This document shows, piece after piece, positions 26,614 to 35,633 of a stretch of DNA of 54,750 bases. The position numbers and the translations under genes were made by a program. Below the pieces are notes generated by a model that saw only the letters and a program-made list of their open reading frames with translations, was not told the DNA's origin and searched no databases. Where the stretch lies: assembly GCA_944391225.1 (NCBI GenBank), contig CALXSS010000008.1, positions 1 through 54,750 on the forward strand, given 5' to 3'. Source of the DNA: an uncultured Clostridia bacterium. Lineage in GTDB: Bacteria; Bacillota; Clostridia; UBA1381. How positions within the stretch are numbered: position 1 is the first letter of the stretch; the number at the start of each line of letters is the position of its first letter.

Positions 26614-26709
26614 TTATATTTGAGCCTGCTCCACTGCGGCAAAAGCCTGCGCCCACTGGTTATTTATGGCTATTCTCTGCAATAACAGCTGCTCAATACG
26701 CTGAGCAAA
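26614..26709 (-). other. Coding-like remnant with no start codon
   Basis: Just past the kinase terminator, an open frame of 31 codons reads FAQRIEQLLLQRIAINNQ and then WAQAFAAVEQAQI before a TAA. Composition is helix-like and protein-like, but there is no start or ribosome site. It may be the tail of a lost gene or chance. Confidence 0.25.
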
Positions 26710-26710
26710 C

Positions 26711-26740
26711 AAAAAAGGACCGCGGTCTCCCGCAGTCCTT
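26711..26740 (-). terminator. Rho-independent terminator after the ROK kinase gene
   Basis: An 11-position stem (26715-26725 with 26730-26740, one C/A mismatch) with a TCTC loop is followed on the minus strand by TTTTTT. It starts 10 bases after the stop codon. Confidence 0.9.
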
Positions 26741-26750
26741 ATTCATATAA

Positions 26751-27695
26751 TTATATATCAAATTTAGCCGTCATTGCGGCTCCGATTATGCCCGCCTCAT
26801 TGAACAGGGTGGCTGTCACTATCCTCGTCTTTTTCATGAATTTATTATATCCTGCCTCGGCAACGTATTTCTTGACCGGTTCGAGCAAATACTCGCCCTC
26901 GCGGCTTATTCCGCCGCCTATAGCGATCATATCCGGCTGAAGTATATTTTCCATGCTCACTATACCATCGGCAACGTAGCGCACATAGTTATCTACAACC
27001 TGCTGAGCTGCCTCATCTCCCGCCTTCGCGCAGTCGAATGCAGTTCTGCCCGATACCTTGCCGCGCTCCTCAACATCCTTTGCCATAAGACTTTCCGGAT
27101 GCTTTTCTATAGCCGCCTTTGTCTGGCGAATAAGCGCCGTTACTGACGCGTATGCCTCCCAGCAACCCGCCTTGCCGCAGGTGCACATCTCGCCGCCCGA
27201 CACAAGCGTCATATGTCCTGCTTCCGGTGCAACGCCGTTGAAGCCGCGGAAAAGCCTGCCGTTTATTACAAGACCACTTCCGACACCTGTTCCGAGAGTT
27301 ATCAGCAGAAAGCTGTCCGCTCCGTTTCCGTTTACTACATATTCGCCTAACGCCGCGCAGTTTGCGTCATTATCAACGCTTATAGGCAGATCAGTATACT
27401 TTCTGAACTCATCTACCAGCGGATAATGATCCATCTTAATGTTATTTGAATACACTACAACTCCCGTATCATGATCTATAGTGCCGGGGCAGCCTATGCC
27501 TATGCCCTTAATATCTCTCATTTTAATGCCGTTTTCTTCCGCGATACGCATTGAAAGCTCTGCCATATCGCGCACTATCTCGCCCGTTGGGCGTCCGCTC
27601 TGGGTAGGCACTGAGCCCTGTGCAAGCAGCTTTCCATCCTCTGAAACAATGCCGGCAGCTATGTTTGTACCGCCCAGATCTATTCCAATATACAT
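26751..27695 (-). CDS. ROK-family sugar kinase (glucokinase-like), 314 residues
   Basis: ATP-dependent phosphorylation of a hexose in the cytoplasm, probably glucose, mannose or fructose. The ATG at 27693-27695 is chosen over the longer frame because AGGAGGATC precedes it and the ATP-binding DLGGTN falls at residues 6-11. DNDAN near residue 108 carries the catalytic Asp (D110). The ROK zinc site is H161 with C171, C173 and C178 (CTCGKAGC). Length is typical of the family. It has its own promoter (27793-27821), a leader hairpin and its own terminator, so it is a single-gene unit inside the polysaccharide region. A possible catabolite-repression (cre-like) sequence with two mismatches lies at 27712-27726. 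Substrate cannot be read from sequence; the nearby ManA makes mannose plausible. Confidence 0.9.
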   Translation of the reverse strand: MYIGIDLGGTNIAAGIVSEDGKLLAQGSVPTQSGRPTGEIVRDMAELSMRIAEENGIKMRDIKGIGIGCPGTIDHDTGVVVYSNNIKMDHYPLVDEFRKYTDLPISVDNDANCAALGEYVVNGNGADSFLLITLGTGVGSGLVINGRLFRGFNGVAPEAGHMTLVSGGEMCTCGKAGCWEAYASVTALIRQTKAAIEKHPESLMAKDVEERGKVSGRTAFDCAKAGDEAAQQVVDNYVRYVADGIVSMENILQPDMIAIGGGISREGEYLLEPVKKYVAEAGYNKFMKKTRIVTATLFNEAGIIGAAMTAKFDI

Positions 27696-27734
27696 TATTT
27701 GATCCTCCTGTTTTAAAACGCTTGTAATTAAATA

Positions 27735-27773
27735 CAGGGCGCCGATATTCCCCGCGGTCATACCGGCGCCCTG
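27735..27773 (-). promoter_or_regulatory. Leader stem-loop upstream of the ROK kinase
   Basis: A perfect 10-bp G/C-rich stem (CAGGGCGCCG at 27735-27744 with 27764-27773) with a 19-nt loop that contains CCGCGG lies between the promoter and the ribosome site. There is no T-run after it, so it is not a plain terminator; it may protect or tune the mRNA. Confidence 0.55.
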
Positions 27774-27792
27774 CGAAATATTCCTTGATATT

Positions 27793-27821
27793 ATTCTATC
27801 ATATCCATTAGAAAATTTCAA
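27793..27821 (-). promoter_or_regulatory. Promoter of the ROK kinase gene
   Basis: TTGAAA (27816-27821) and TAGAAT (27793-27798) on the minus strand, 17-bp spacer, just downstream of the preceding gene's stop codon. Confidence 0.75.
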
Positions 27822-27834
27822 GCTTAAAGCCGTT

Positions 27835-30800
27835 TTATTTTGTGGTTATAATTACAGTTCTGTCCGCCTCTGACCAGTCAACATCACAGCCGAGAGCCTC
27901 TGCAACAAATCTGAACGGAACCATCGTTCTGCCCTGAGTTATAACAGAGGGCTGCTCAAGAGTTACTATCTCGCCGTTGAGCTTTGCCTCGCTTGAATCC
28001 TTCACAAGCTCTATAGTAGTATCTCCGTTCCTGATAACAGCCGTTTCTGTTTCCTGCAGCCATTCCACCTCAGCTCCAAAGCGCTCGCTTATCGCCCTTA
28101 TAGGCACTACAGTACAGTCATTGCTTATATACGCCGGAACATCTGTTTTGAGCGGTCTGCCGTCTATCTCTATCTTCACGCCGTTGTTCACATTAACCTT
28201 TATGGTCTTTGCTGTAGCCTCTGAGTGATAAGCATCGTTCACATAAGCCTTGAAGAAGAACTCTCCACCGTATTCCGGTGTGAATGTAACTATTCCGTTT
28301 TCAACCTTGGCATTATCAGGTATATCATATTCAGCCGTTACAGCCTCGCCCTCAGGATCTGATGCAGTAAAGTCTATAGTTACTGTTTCGCCGACCTCTA
28401 TTGCATCTCCCACAAAGCAGCCCTCAATCGTAAGATCACTTATGTGCGCTGTGTTCGATTCGCCGCCCTGAGCTGTCATAGCAGCGCCTATATACATAGC
28501 CGAATCGGCAGGCACGGAATTTCTGGGCTTGCTTGTCTGCTCATATGTTACGCCGCCATCAAGGCTGTACCAGTATTCGATCATGTTTCCCTTTCGCTCG
28601 ATTATAAAGTCGATCGGAACTGCCTTGTTGTTCATGTCTCCCGCCCAGTAGCTTGTTGTGCTGTTTTCCTGAGCAGAATCGTGCGAAACAAACAATATAT
28701 TGTTATTGTTTGAGAAATGGCGAAGCTCAAAGAAGTTGGCAGTTTCAAAGTCAAGGCTGTCTGCTGCAAACAATGAGAAATAATCTGTATCCGTCATTGT
28801 TCTGTCAAAGCCCGTAAGCTTTACATGCAGCTTAAAATCACCCGTTACTTCTTTATACGCGAAAGTCTTATCAAGATTGCCCTTACCTACATCACATTTT
28901 GATGTTATTGATGTTATATTACCATTTTCATCTGTTGTTATATCTCCCTCAGCGGATGAATAATTGTAAAGCTGCCATTCCGGCTCCTCCGCGCTCTGGT
29001 CTGAATTGAATACCGGAGCCTTGTCCTCTGTATATTCATATGAATATGAGTTATCTTCTCCGGCAGTCGCTGTTATGGTATGAGCCTCCGAGTCCGAAGG
29101 CTTGTAGCCATCAAAGAACTTAGGCTCTGTGCTTACGCTCTCGCCCGTGCGGACTGTAGCTGTGTCAAAATCAAGCACCGTATTTCCTGTTTTGTATATA
29201 GTGCTGACAGTTTCGGTTCCGGCTCTCTCAAGCACCTCAAGCACTACCGCGCTCTGCGGCTCTACAGGAACGGATATATCGGAGCCGTCAGAGCTTTCGT
29301 ATACCTTTCCGCTTATAAGATCCTTTGCTTTGGTAACTCCAACGGTTGACGCGTAATATGTTGTTCCTGTCTGTCCCACCGACGTATCTGTTTTTGAATT
29401 ATTTATTCCGCAGATGTACTTTCCGTACTCCACCTCCTCATACGCATTATAGCGATAATGGGTGTACGGTTTGCCTCCATCAGTAAGGTGTGTGTAATCC
29501 TCCCAGCTGTACACATCGCCCTGATGGCTTGAGCGCACCTCTGCTGTTCTATCCTCGCTGTCGGTAGTGAAGTGTATACGAGTATAATCGTTATATTCCC
29601 AGTCATTTCGGCGATAATTAAAGGTTATATACGCTTTTTCGCCGTTATTCTTGAATACTATAGCATGAGCGTCAGGATCGAACCATGCAAAGTCCTCATG
29701 CGCATCCTCCATAGGCAGAGGCTCTATCTCTCCCTTTGAGGTCAGCTCCTCAACATCCTTATAATACTTCAATATATTCTGCGCATCTACAAGATGAGTA
29801 TAGATATGAGGTGACTTTGTTACCTCGAACTCATTTCTAAGCTCATTATAATAGCCCATATTATGCTCAATATACAGCTGGAGGTATCTTAAAGCCGCGC
29901 CTGAACCCAGCTGTGTAGCGGTATATCCCGCAACAGGATATGAGGAATGCTGACCATAGCCATCTTTTCTTGATGATGCCCAGCATTCAGCAAGAAGAAT
30001 AGGATCTCCATCTCCGTCAACAGCCGGATAGAAGAAATACTTGCTCGATTCAAACGCGTTATACGCCTGATTTTCAAATATTTCTCTTGCCTCATCTGAC
30101 ATATACGGACTGCACTCCGCATATTCGTTCGTTATTCCGATAAGCAGCGTGCCGTAATCGCCTGCCCAGCCGCCGTGTGACGCTCCGCCCTCAAGGCCGA
30201 GGCCTGTGGTCGTTGAGAACCACTTCTGACCGTCTGCCATCTCACCGTACTTGTATCTTACCATATCAAGATACTGCTCATCATCCTCCGCCTTGTACTC
30301 TGAGTTGACATCAGCTCCGTCTGAGAGCAGTCTTACGCAGAGATTTGCGTTATACGCGTATCCAAAATCCTGATTAGCTGTGCCGGCACGGTTTGTGGGA
30401 GCATAGAAATCGCCAACTCCTCTTGACGGATTCGCCATTCTGTCGCGGAGTCTGCCAAACATATCAGTATAGAAATCGCGGCGGGTCCTGTCCATCTTAC
30501 CCGTAAGATCGCCGTCTATCTTTTCGTTGAGGTGAGCCTGATAATCGTCTATAAGCTCCTGATCGCCGCTGTTCATAATATAATTGTTCAGCATTATATA
30601 TGATTCTATCATAGCGTCAGCGCCAAGCGACATCAGCGGCCAGTATTCACCCGTAAGTCTTTCGCCTGTTCCGTCAAGCGATGCTCCGAGCCACTTTCCC
30701 TTGTCCTCGCCGCTTGTGAAATAGCACCAACCGCCCTTGCTGTCCTGTGCTTTTTCATAGAAGTCAAGCAAAGCGAAATATCTGTCGAGTATCTCAGGAT

Positions 30801-31851
30801 CGTTGTGCATGTCGCCTGAAAAATCGAAAATATATGCGTTTGCCAAAACCATCAGATTCGACATTGTTGACCAATTCTGATGCAGTATAGCATTCTGTGC
30901 ATAACGTCTTGAGACCTCATCGCCTGTTCCCGACATATCAGCCGTTTCAATAGGCGTATTCCTTATTATCGCGCCCTCGTAATAAGCGTTCTCATCGGTT
31001 TTCTTGCTCTCCCAAGCCTCGCCGTAGCACTGCCATGTGAGTACCTTCTCGGTCATATCGCTGACCTCGCCCTGAAGATATTCATAGGCTGTAACATCAA
31101 ATCCTGTTGTGTCCTGCGGTCTCGCCGTCGGCGCCGTACCTGCTCCGACAAAATCATCATCAGGCTCAAAATACGGCTCTGTGCTTGAATACACGCTGTA
31201 AATATACATAGACGGCTGTGTTACCGGCTTATATGTCGATGTGCCGTAGGAATCCATAACACCTGAATGCCATATCGAAAGAGTTACCTTTCCGTCTGCC
31301 GACACCATACCCTCCGGCAATTTATATGTAACATAATAATATCTGCCGTAGTAGCCCGGACCCTCTGTGTAAAGTCCGTTATACAGCTCTGCATATTCCC
31401 TGCCGCTGTACGCGTCAAGCACGCTGCGGTCACCATTGGCGCCGTACATCATAAGGTTGCCGCGGTCATACTGTGAGCCAGACGTCCTTATGGTTATATA
31501 TGTTACCTGTCCCGGATCGGCTTCAAGCGTAAACTGCATCATTCCCGCCTGATCCTCGCTCGGCGGCACCACCATCTGACGGTATGTAAGACCATCACCC
31601 AAGCCGCCGCCTGTGTACATGCCGTTTTCGTCCTTTGTCTGCGCGCTCAGCTCAGTATCTGTTCCAGCCACTGTATTTGTCGATGTAAAACCATGAGCAG
31701 ATTCCGACTCACTGTCGCCAAGCACCAGCTTATCTATTATATTAGCCTGAGTAAGGCTCTCTGTTTCCTCCGCCGCGCTTACGCATATTGCTCCCAAGCA
31801 GGATGAAAGCATTGCCGCGGAAAGGACTGCTGATATCGTTTTTCTTAACAT
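27835..31851 (-). CDS. Secreted toroid enzyme-like protein, paralogue 3, with C-terminal copper-amine-oxidase-N-like module
   Basis: 1338 residues, start behind CAGGAGG. Signal peptide about 1-27 (ending VSAAEE). Approximate order: beta-sandwich 35-235; alpha-helical toroid 250-740 with AQDSKGGW and KWLGAS near 387, plus GLEGGASHGGWAGDYG; C-terminal beta-sandwich 745-905; concanavalin/LamG-like module 985-1155 (FFELRHFSNNNNILFVSH, WYSLDGGVTYEQ); cadherin/Ig-like segment; and a copper amine oxidase N-terminal type domain 1228-1338 (CTVVPIRAISERFGAEVEW, RTMVPFRFVAEALGCDV), which in clostridia commonly occurs on exported proteins. Its toroid aligns in outline with 22590-26384 and 1-1523. No named enzyme family is recognised. 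It lies 66 bases after the GH88 gene, probably in the same transcript as the importer. Polysaccharide attack is inferred. Confidence 0.8.
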   Translation of the reverse strand: MLRKTISAVLSAAMLSSCLGAICVSAAEETESLTQANIIDKLVLGDSESESAHGFTSTNTVAGTDTELSAQTKDENGMYTGGGLGDGLTYRQMVVPPSEDQAGMMQFTLEADPGQVTYITIRTSGSQYDRGNLMMYGANGDRSVLDAYSGREYAELYNGLYTEGPGYYGRYYYVTYKLPEGMVSADGKVTLSIWHSGVMDSYGTSTYKPVTQPSMYIYSVYSSTEPYFEPDDDFVGAGTAPTARPQDTTGFDVTAYEYLQGEVSDMTEKVLTWQCYGEAWESKKTDENAYYEGAIIRNTPIETADMSGTGDEVSRRYAQNAILHQNWSTMSNLMVLANAYIFDFSGDMHNDPEILDRYFALLDFYEKAQDSKGGWCYFTSGEDKGKWLGASLDGTGERLTGEYWPLMSLGADAMIESYIMLNNYIMNSGDQELIDDYQAHLNEKIDGDLTGKMDRTRRDFYTDMFGRLRDRMANPSRGVGDFYAPTNRAGTANQDFGYAYNANLCVRLLSDGADVNSEYKAEDDEQYLDMVRYKYGEMADGQKWFSTTTGLGLEGGASHGGWAGDYGTLLIGITNEYAECSPYMSDEAREIFENQAYNAFESSKYFFYPAVDGDGDPILLAECWASSRKDGYGQHSSYPVAGYTATQLGSGAALRYLQLYIEHNMGYYNELRNEFEVTKSPHIYTHLVDAQNILKYYKDVEELTSKGEIEPLPMEDAHEDFAWFDPDAHAIVFKNNGEKAYITFNYRRNDWEYNDYTRIHFTTDSEDRTAEVRSSHQGDVYSWEDYTHLTDGGKPYTHYRYNAYEEVEYGKYICGINNSKTDTSVGQTGTTYYASTVGVTKAKDLISGKVYESSDGSDISVPVEPQSAVVLEVLERAGTETVSTIYKTGNTVLDFDTATVRTGESVSTEPKFFDGYKPSDSEAHTITATAGEDNSYSYEYTEDKAPVFNSDQSAEEPEWQLYNYSSAEGDITTDENGNITSITSKCDVGKGNLDKTFAYKEVTGDFKLHVKLTGFDRTMTDTDYFSLFAADSLDFETANFFELRHFSNNNNILFVSHDSAQENSTTSYWAGDMNNKAVPIDFIIERKGNMIEYWYSLDGGVTYEQTSKPRNSVPADSAMYIGAAMTAQGGESNTAHISDLTIEGCFVGDAIEVGETVTIDFTASDPEGEAVTAEYDIPDNAKVENGIVTFTPEYGGEFFFKAYVNDAYHSEATAKTIKVNVNNGVKIEIDGRPLKTDVPAYISNDCTVVPIRAISERFGAEVEWLQETETAVIRNGDTTIELVKDSSEAKLNGEIVTLEQPSVITQGRTMVPFRFVAEALGCDVDWSEADRTVIITTK

Positions 31852-31917
31852 TTTTGCCTCCTGATCTGTTTTGATGACCTATAGGTTCATTCCATACCAC
31901 TGTTTTATAACATAAAA

Positions 31918-33048
31918 TTACCAGAACAGCATATCAAAGCCCTTAAGCTTATAAATTGCCTCTATAAAATAGTAATCACCATAAATGATCGCCGCGTGCT
32001 TACCCTGCGGACGGCAGAAATACGCCTCAGTACCCATCTGCAGAATAGACTGTTCCTCCTCTGTCCAGTTACAGAAATTCTTTTCCATCGCCTTAAGAAG
32101 GTTCATTGCCGCATTGAGATACAGCTTCTTTTCATGCTCAGGCACTAACCTCGCTATCTCAAGCAGACCGCATGCAGTGCATGCTCCCGCAGTTGAATCA
32201 TATATAACAGGCTCGTCGGGGCATCTGAAATCAGCTTTCGGAAGCCAGTCATCACATACATTGGCAATAAAATAATGAGCTACCCTCTTTGCGGTGTCAA
32301 GATACTCCTGCTTTCCTGTATGTATATAGCTGATAACATAGCCATATATTGCCCAAGCCTGACCTCTTGACCATGACGAGCCAAGCTCATAGCCCTGACC
32401 GCCGAACGCCTCCTTAGGCTCGCCTGTTACAGGATCAAGATCTACAATATGATTTACTGATCCATCCGGACGTATATGCGTTTTCATAACTGTATCAGCA
32501 TGGTTCATTGCTATATACTTAAAGCGCGGGTCCTTATATTCCTCGCTTGCCCAGTAGAGCAGAGGAATATTCATCATACAGTCGATTATTACCCAGCCCA
32601 CCTTGTCCTCGTTCCAGGCGCGGATATATTTTCCGCTCGAGTTATAGCGAGACGCGAGCATATCGGCAGCGATAGAGGTCCTTACTCTCGACTTCTTTCC
32701 GCCGAACAGCCTGTAATTTACTCCGCTCGATATATGCCACATAAAGCCCACATCATGATGCAGGTGGTCGTATTCTTCAAACGCCGCGTCAAGCATTTTT
32801 TCCGCGTTCTCCGCTACCTCTTTGTACATCTCATTCTTTGTGCCGACATACATGAGCCACATCATACCCGGCCAGAATCCGTTTGTCCACCAGGTTATAT
32901 CTTCCTTTGCCATGTCGTTGTATACTCCGTCAACGGTAGTATACGGTATCTTGTCTTTGTTGAGCGGCGCTACTGTTCTGAGCTTGCTGTCGATCTTAGC
33001 CCATATCTCATCCACCCATTTTTTATCCGCTTCTGATATATTATACAT
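31918..33048 (-). CDS. Unsaturated glucuronyl hydrolase, GH88 family
   Basis: Hydrolyses the unsaturated uronic acid that polysaccharide lyases leave at the non-reducing end of oligosaccharides; cytoplasmic, as there is no signal peptide. 376 residues is the normal length. Family marks visible are WWTNGFWPGMMWLMY near residue 53, HHDVGFMW with D99, IIDCMMNIPLLYWA with D156 (these two match the catalytic Asp pair of Bacillus UGL), and SWSRGQAWAIYGY. GH105 is a relative, but the SWSRGQAW context and IID/HDVGF spacing favour GH88. Start ATG behind AAAGGAATG. It follows the importer's binding protein by 64 bases with a hairpin between, so import and cleavage appear co-transcribed. This is the clearest evidence that the locus handles uronate-containing chains. 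Confidence 0.92.
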   Translation of the reverse strand: MYNISEADKKWVDEIWAKIDSKLRTVAPLNKDKIPYTTVDGVYNDMAKEDITWWTNGFWPGMMWLMYVGTKNEMYKEVAENAEKMLDAAFEEYDHLHHDVGFMWHISSGVNYRLFGGKKSRVRTSIAADMLASRYNSSGKYIRAWNEDKVGWVIIDCMMNIPLLYWASEEYKDPRFKYIAMNHADTVMKTHIRPDGSVNHIVDLDPVTGEPKEAFGGQGYELGSSWSRGQAWAIYGYVISYIHTGKQEYLDTAKRVAHYFIANVCDDWLPKADFRCPDEPVIYDSTAGACTACGLLEIARLVPEHEKKLYLNAAMNLLKAMEKNFCNWTEEEQSILQMGTEAYFCRPQGKHAAIIYGDYYFIEAIYKLKGFDMLFW

Positions 33049-33076
33049 TTTGCATTCCTTTCACAATATAATTTTC

Positions 33077-33106
33077 GGGCGGCCGCGAAATACTCCGCTG
33101 CCGCCC
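33077..33106 (-). promoter_or_regulatory. Intercistronic stem-loop between binding protein and GH88 genes
   Basis: GGGCGGC/GCCGCCC arms extended by CGCG/CGCT make an 11-position stem with an 8-nt loop. Without a T-run it probably acts as an mRNA stabiliser or weak attenuator, a common device for making the binding protein in excess of downstream genes. Confidence 0.55.
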
Positions 33107-33112
33107 AGTATA

Positions 33113-34714
33113 TTATTTATCTGAGTTCTTTTCCGCAAGAAATTCGTTGATCTGGCGTATTGCCTCCTCACGTATAACGTCAAGTCCGTTGGCGAGCGCC
33201 TCAGCAGTATTTGCGCGCAGCTGCTCTACCGGATCCTCAAGCGCTCCGTGTTCAAGCGCGGTGGATACCTTTGAGGTTATTCCCGAAACTACTGATGTTT
33301 CAGTCTGCAGGTTTGACGTATCGAACATAAATCCCGCAAGCGGGCTTTCAGTATATGCCTCTTTCTTGAGATCATACTTCTTATACTCATACATATCCTC
33401 CGGCAATGACGCCTGGAATTTCACAAAATTCGGATTCCATGTGAGTACATAGCCCGGGAACGAATACGATTCGCCATCCACTTTAAGCGTTTCATATTTG
33501 TCTTCGCCGACCGCCTCCCAGTTGACACCTTCTATGCCAAGCTCGAACAGATCATGGTTTTCATCATCAGCAAACAGCCAGTCAAGGAAGGTGAGTGTTT
33601 TATCTATCTTATTTGACCATGCCGGTATACATATGAAGTTATTGCCTTTTAGGTCTGTAAGACGGGCGCCATCCTCCATATTTCTTACCTCGTCCTTGAG
33701 TATGAATACTCCCAGCTCGGCATCAGACAGAGCTGTTTTAAGGTCAACGACCTTCTGCTCGTATGTATCCAGATTATCTACCATTGCCGCCGCCTTAAGA
33801 CCTGTTACCATCGCCCACGAGTCTTTTCTGTTAAGCGAGTCTCTTTCAAGATACTTGTTCCACTCGCGTAAAGTTTCAAGCCTCTGAAGTCCGAGCAGCT
33901 TACCGTCGCGGTACTTTTCCGGGAAAAGGGCATATCTTGACGGATCCTCGCCCTCATATACTATATCTACTACCTCTGTATTATCCTCATTCAGCAGGAT
34001 ATGAGCAAACGCTCCGAGGTTCATTCTTATTATATGATTTTCCGCCTGATCGACTGCATCCTGAGCGAACAGACTGTAGAAGCCTCGCGAGCTTGTTACG
34101 CCGAACGGGACCATGTTCTGCGCATCCTCTTCGCCGTTCAAAATACACTCAAAGAACTGCTGCAGCTCGTCATAGCTGTTGATCTGACCGTCTGTACCTA
34201 TGTTATACTTTTTAGCAAGATCCTTTCTGTAGTATACACAATCGATACCATTTCCGTATGTACGCATCATCGGAAGCCCGTAAAGATGCCCGAAATAATG
34301 GTTGGCATCAGCGATATCCTCTGAGAATGCAGCTGAAAGATTTGGATATTCGCCGCTTGTGAGGTAATCCTCAAGCGGCACATACATCTCATACGCTGCA
34401 AAGGTCTTGAGCTTATTGAACGGAGCATCAAATACAAGATCATAGTTTTCCGAGCCTATCATTCTCAGATTGAGCTTTTCCTTATAATCACCCGGCGAAA
34501 CCCATTCAACGCTTATCTTTACTCCTGTTTCCTTTGCGCCGTTATTATTATATTCCTCAACGACCTTATCCCAGCCCGTCGGCTCCTGACCTGAGAGCAT
34601 TATCTTTATCGTATCAGAATCTACTCTTGTACTCATTTTACAGCCTGCCAGCGCCGGCAGAGCCATTGCAAGAGCGAGTCCGGAAACTGCCACTCTTTTC
34701 AAGATTTTATTCAT
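33113..34714 (-). CDS. Sugar-binding lipoprotein of the ABC importer (LplA/YtcQ-like)
   Basis: 533 residues, start behind AGGAGGTGATAATATA. The lipobox LAGC (C at about residue 24) predicts a membrane-anchored lipoprotein. It captures an oligosaccharide outside the cell and hands it to the permeases encoded immediately upstream (34736-35617 and 35634-36593; gaps 21 and 16 bases). Full-length similarity to 1950-3521 marks a duplication. This LplA/YtcQ subgroup is generally linked with complex acidic or plant-type oligosaccharides (for example unsaturated rhamnogalacturonyl sugars in Bacillus); this is family knowledge, not proof of substrate. No ATP-binding subunit gene is present; such importers usually borrow a shared MsmX/UgpC-type ATPase from elsewhere. 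Confidence 0.92.
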   Translation of the reverse strand: MNKILKRVAVSGLALAMALPALAGCKMSTRVDSDTIKIMLSGQEPTGWDKVVEEYNNNGAKETGVKISVEWVSPGDYKEKLNLRMIGSENYDLVFDAPFNKLKTFAAYEMYVPLEDYLTSGEYPNLSAAFSEDIADANHYFGHLYGLPMMRTYGNGIDCVYYRKDLAKKYNIGTDGQINSYDELQQFFECILNGEEDAQNMVPFGVTSSRGFYSLFAQDAVDQAENHIIRMNLGAFAHILLNEDNTEVVDIVYEGEDPSRYALFPEKYRDGKLLGLQRLETLREWNKYLERDSLNRKDSWAMVTGLKAAAMVDNLDTYEQKVVDLKTALSDAELGVFILKDEVRNMEDGARLTDLKGNNFICIPAWSNKIDKTLTFLDWLFADDENHDLFELGIEGVNWEAVGEDKYETLKVDGESYSFPGYVLTWNPNFVKFQASLPEDMYEYKKYDLKKEAYTESPLAGFMFDTSNLQTETSVVSGITSKVSTALEHGALEDPVEQLRANTAEALANGLDVIREEAIRQINEFLAEKNSDK

Positions 34715-34735
34715 TATATTATCACCTCCGACAAA

Positions 34736-35617
34736 TTAACCTTTAACACTTCCTACTGTAAGTCCCTGTACAAAATACTTCTGCAGGAACGGATAAAGCA
34801 GGATAATAGGTCCTATTGTGACAACCGCAGTAGCCATCTGTGTTGTTTCGGCGGGCACAAGTCCTTCTGTAACAACTCCGGCGTTTGCTGCGTTCTGCTG
34901 AACATACTGGATATTTTTCTGGATCTGCATGATGAGATACTGCAAAGGATATTTCCATTCGGTATGTATATAAAGCAGCGCCTTATACCACTCATTCCAG
35001 TATGCCAGAGCGTAGAACAAACCGACTGTTGCAATACCCGGCAAAGATATAGGCAGTATTATCTTGAACAGTATAACCATGTCGTTCGCGCCGTCTATCC
35101 TGGCTGATTCTGAAAGAGCGTCCGGTATGCCGTTAAAGAAGTTCCTCATAAGCAGCAGATTCCACGCGTTTACAAGCGATGGAAGTATCAGCGACCAGAG
35201 CGAATCTGAAAGCCCCAGGTACTTTGTTACCCACAGATATGTAGGAACAAGACCGCCGTTGAATAGCATTGTAAAGTATATGAAGAATGCCACTGTGCCG
35301 CGGTAATACATGCTCTTGCACGAGATCGCATATGCGCAGGCGCATGTAACGAGCATACTGAGCACCGTGCCTACTACTGTAATGAATATTGTCACTCCGT
35401 AAGCCGGTCCTACCGTTCCTGACTTGAACAGGAGCGAATATGCGTCTAACGACAGTTCCGACGGTATCAGCCTATAGCCGTTTATATTCAGGCTTGCCTG
35501 CGATGTGAACGAGCTTGAAAGCACGAGCAGCAGCGGTATCAGACAAGCTATTGCAAACAGGATAATGAATGCATACGATACGAATGATACCGCATAATCA
35601 CTTTTAGTTCTTTTCAT
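34736..35617 (-). CDS. ABC importer permease, YtcP/CUT1 type
   Basis: 293 residues with six predicted membrane spans, beginning MKRTKSDYAVSFVSYAFIILF. The EAA loop that docks the ATPase reads SARIDGAND...ILP about two-thirds along. The C-terminus FVQGLTVGSVKG is typical of YtcP-like permeases. Start ATG behind TTAAGGAGGTTACAAG, 16 bases after the LplB-like gene. It forms the second half of the transmembrane channel for the binding proteins of this locus. Confidence 0.93.
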   Translation of the reverse strand: MKRTKSDYAVSFVSYAFIILFAIACLIPLLLVLSSSFTSQASLNINGYRLIPSELSLDAYSLLFKSGTVGPAYGVTIFITVVGTVLSMLVTCACAYAISCKSMYYRGTVAFFIYFTMLFNGGLVPTYLWVTKYLGLSDSLWSLILPSLVNAWNLLLMRNFFNGIPDALSESARIDGANDMVILFKIILPISLPGIATVGLFYALAYWNEWYKALLYIHTEWKYPLQYLIMQIQKNIQYVQQNAANAGVVTEGLVPAETTQMATAVVTIGPIILLYPFLQKYFVQGLTVGSVKG

Positions 35618-35633
35618 CTTGTAACCTCCTTAA

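Noticed and set aside
33077..33106. Transcription terminator that splits the importer from the GH88 gene
   Set aside because: A good stem but no T-run in the direction of transcription, and the GH88 gene lacks its own clear promoter.
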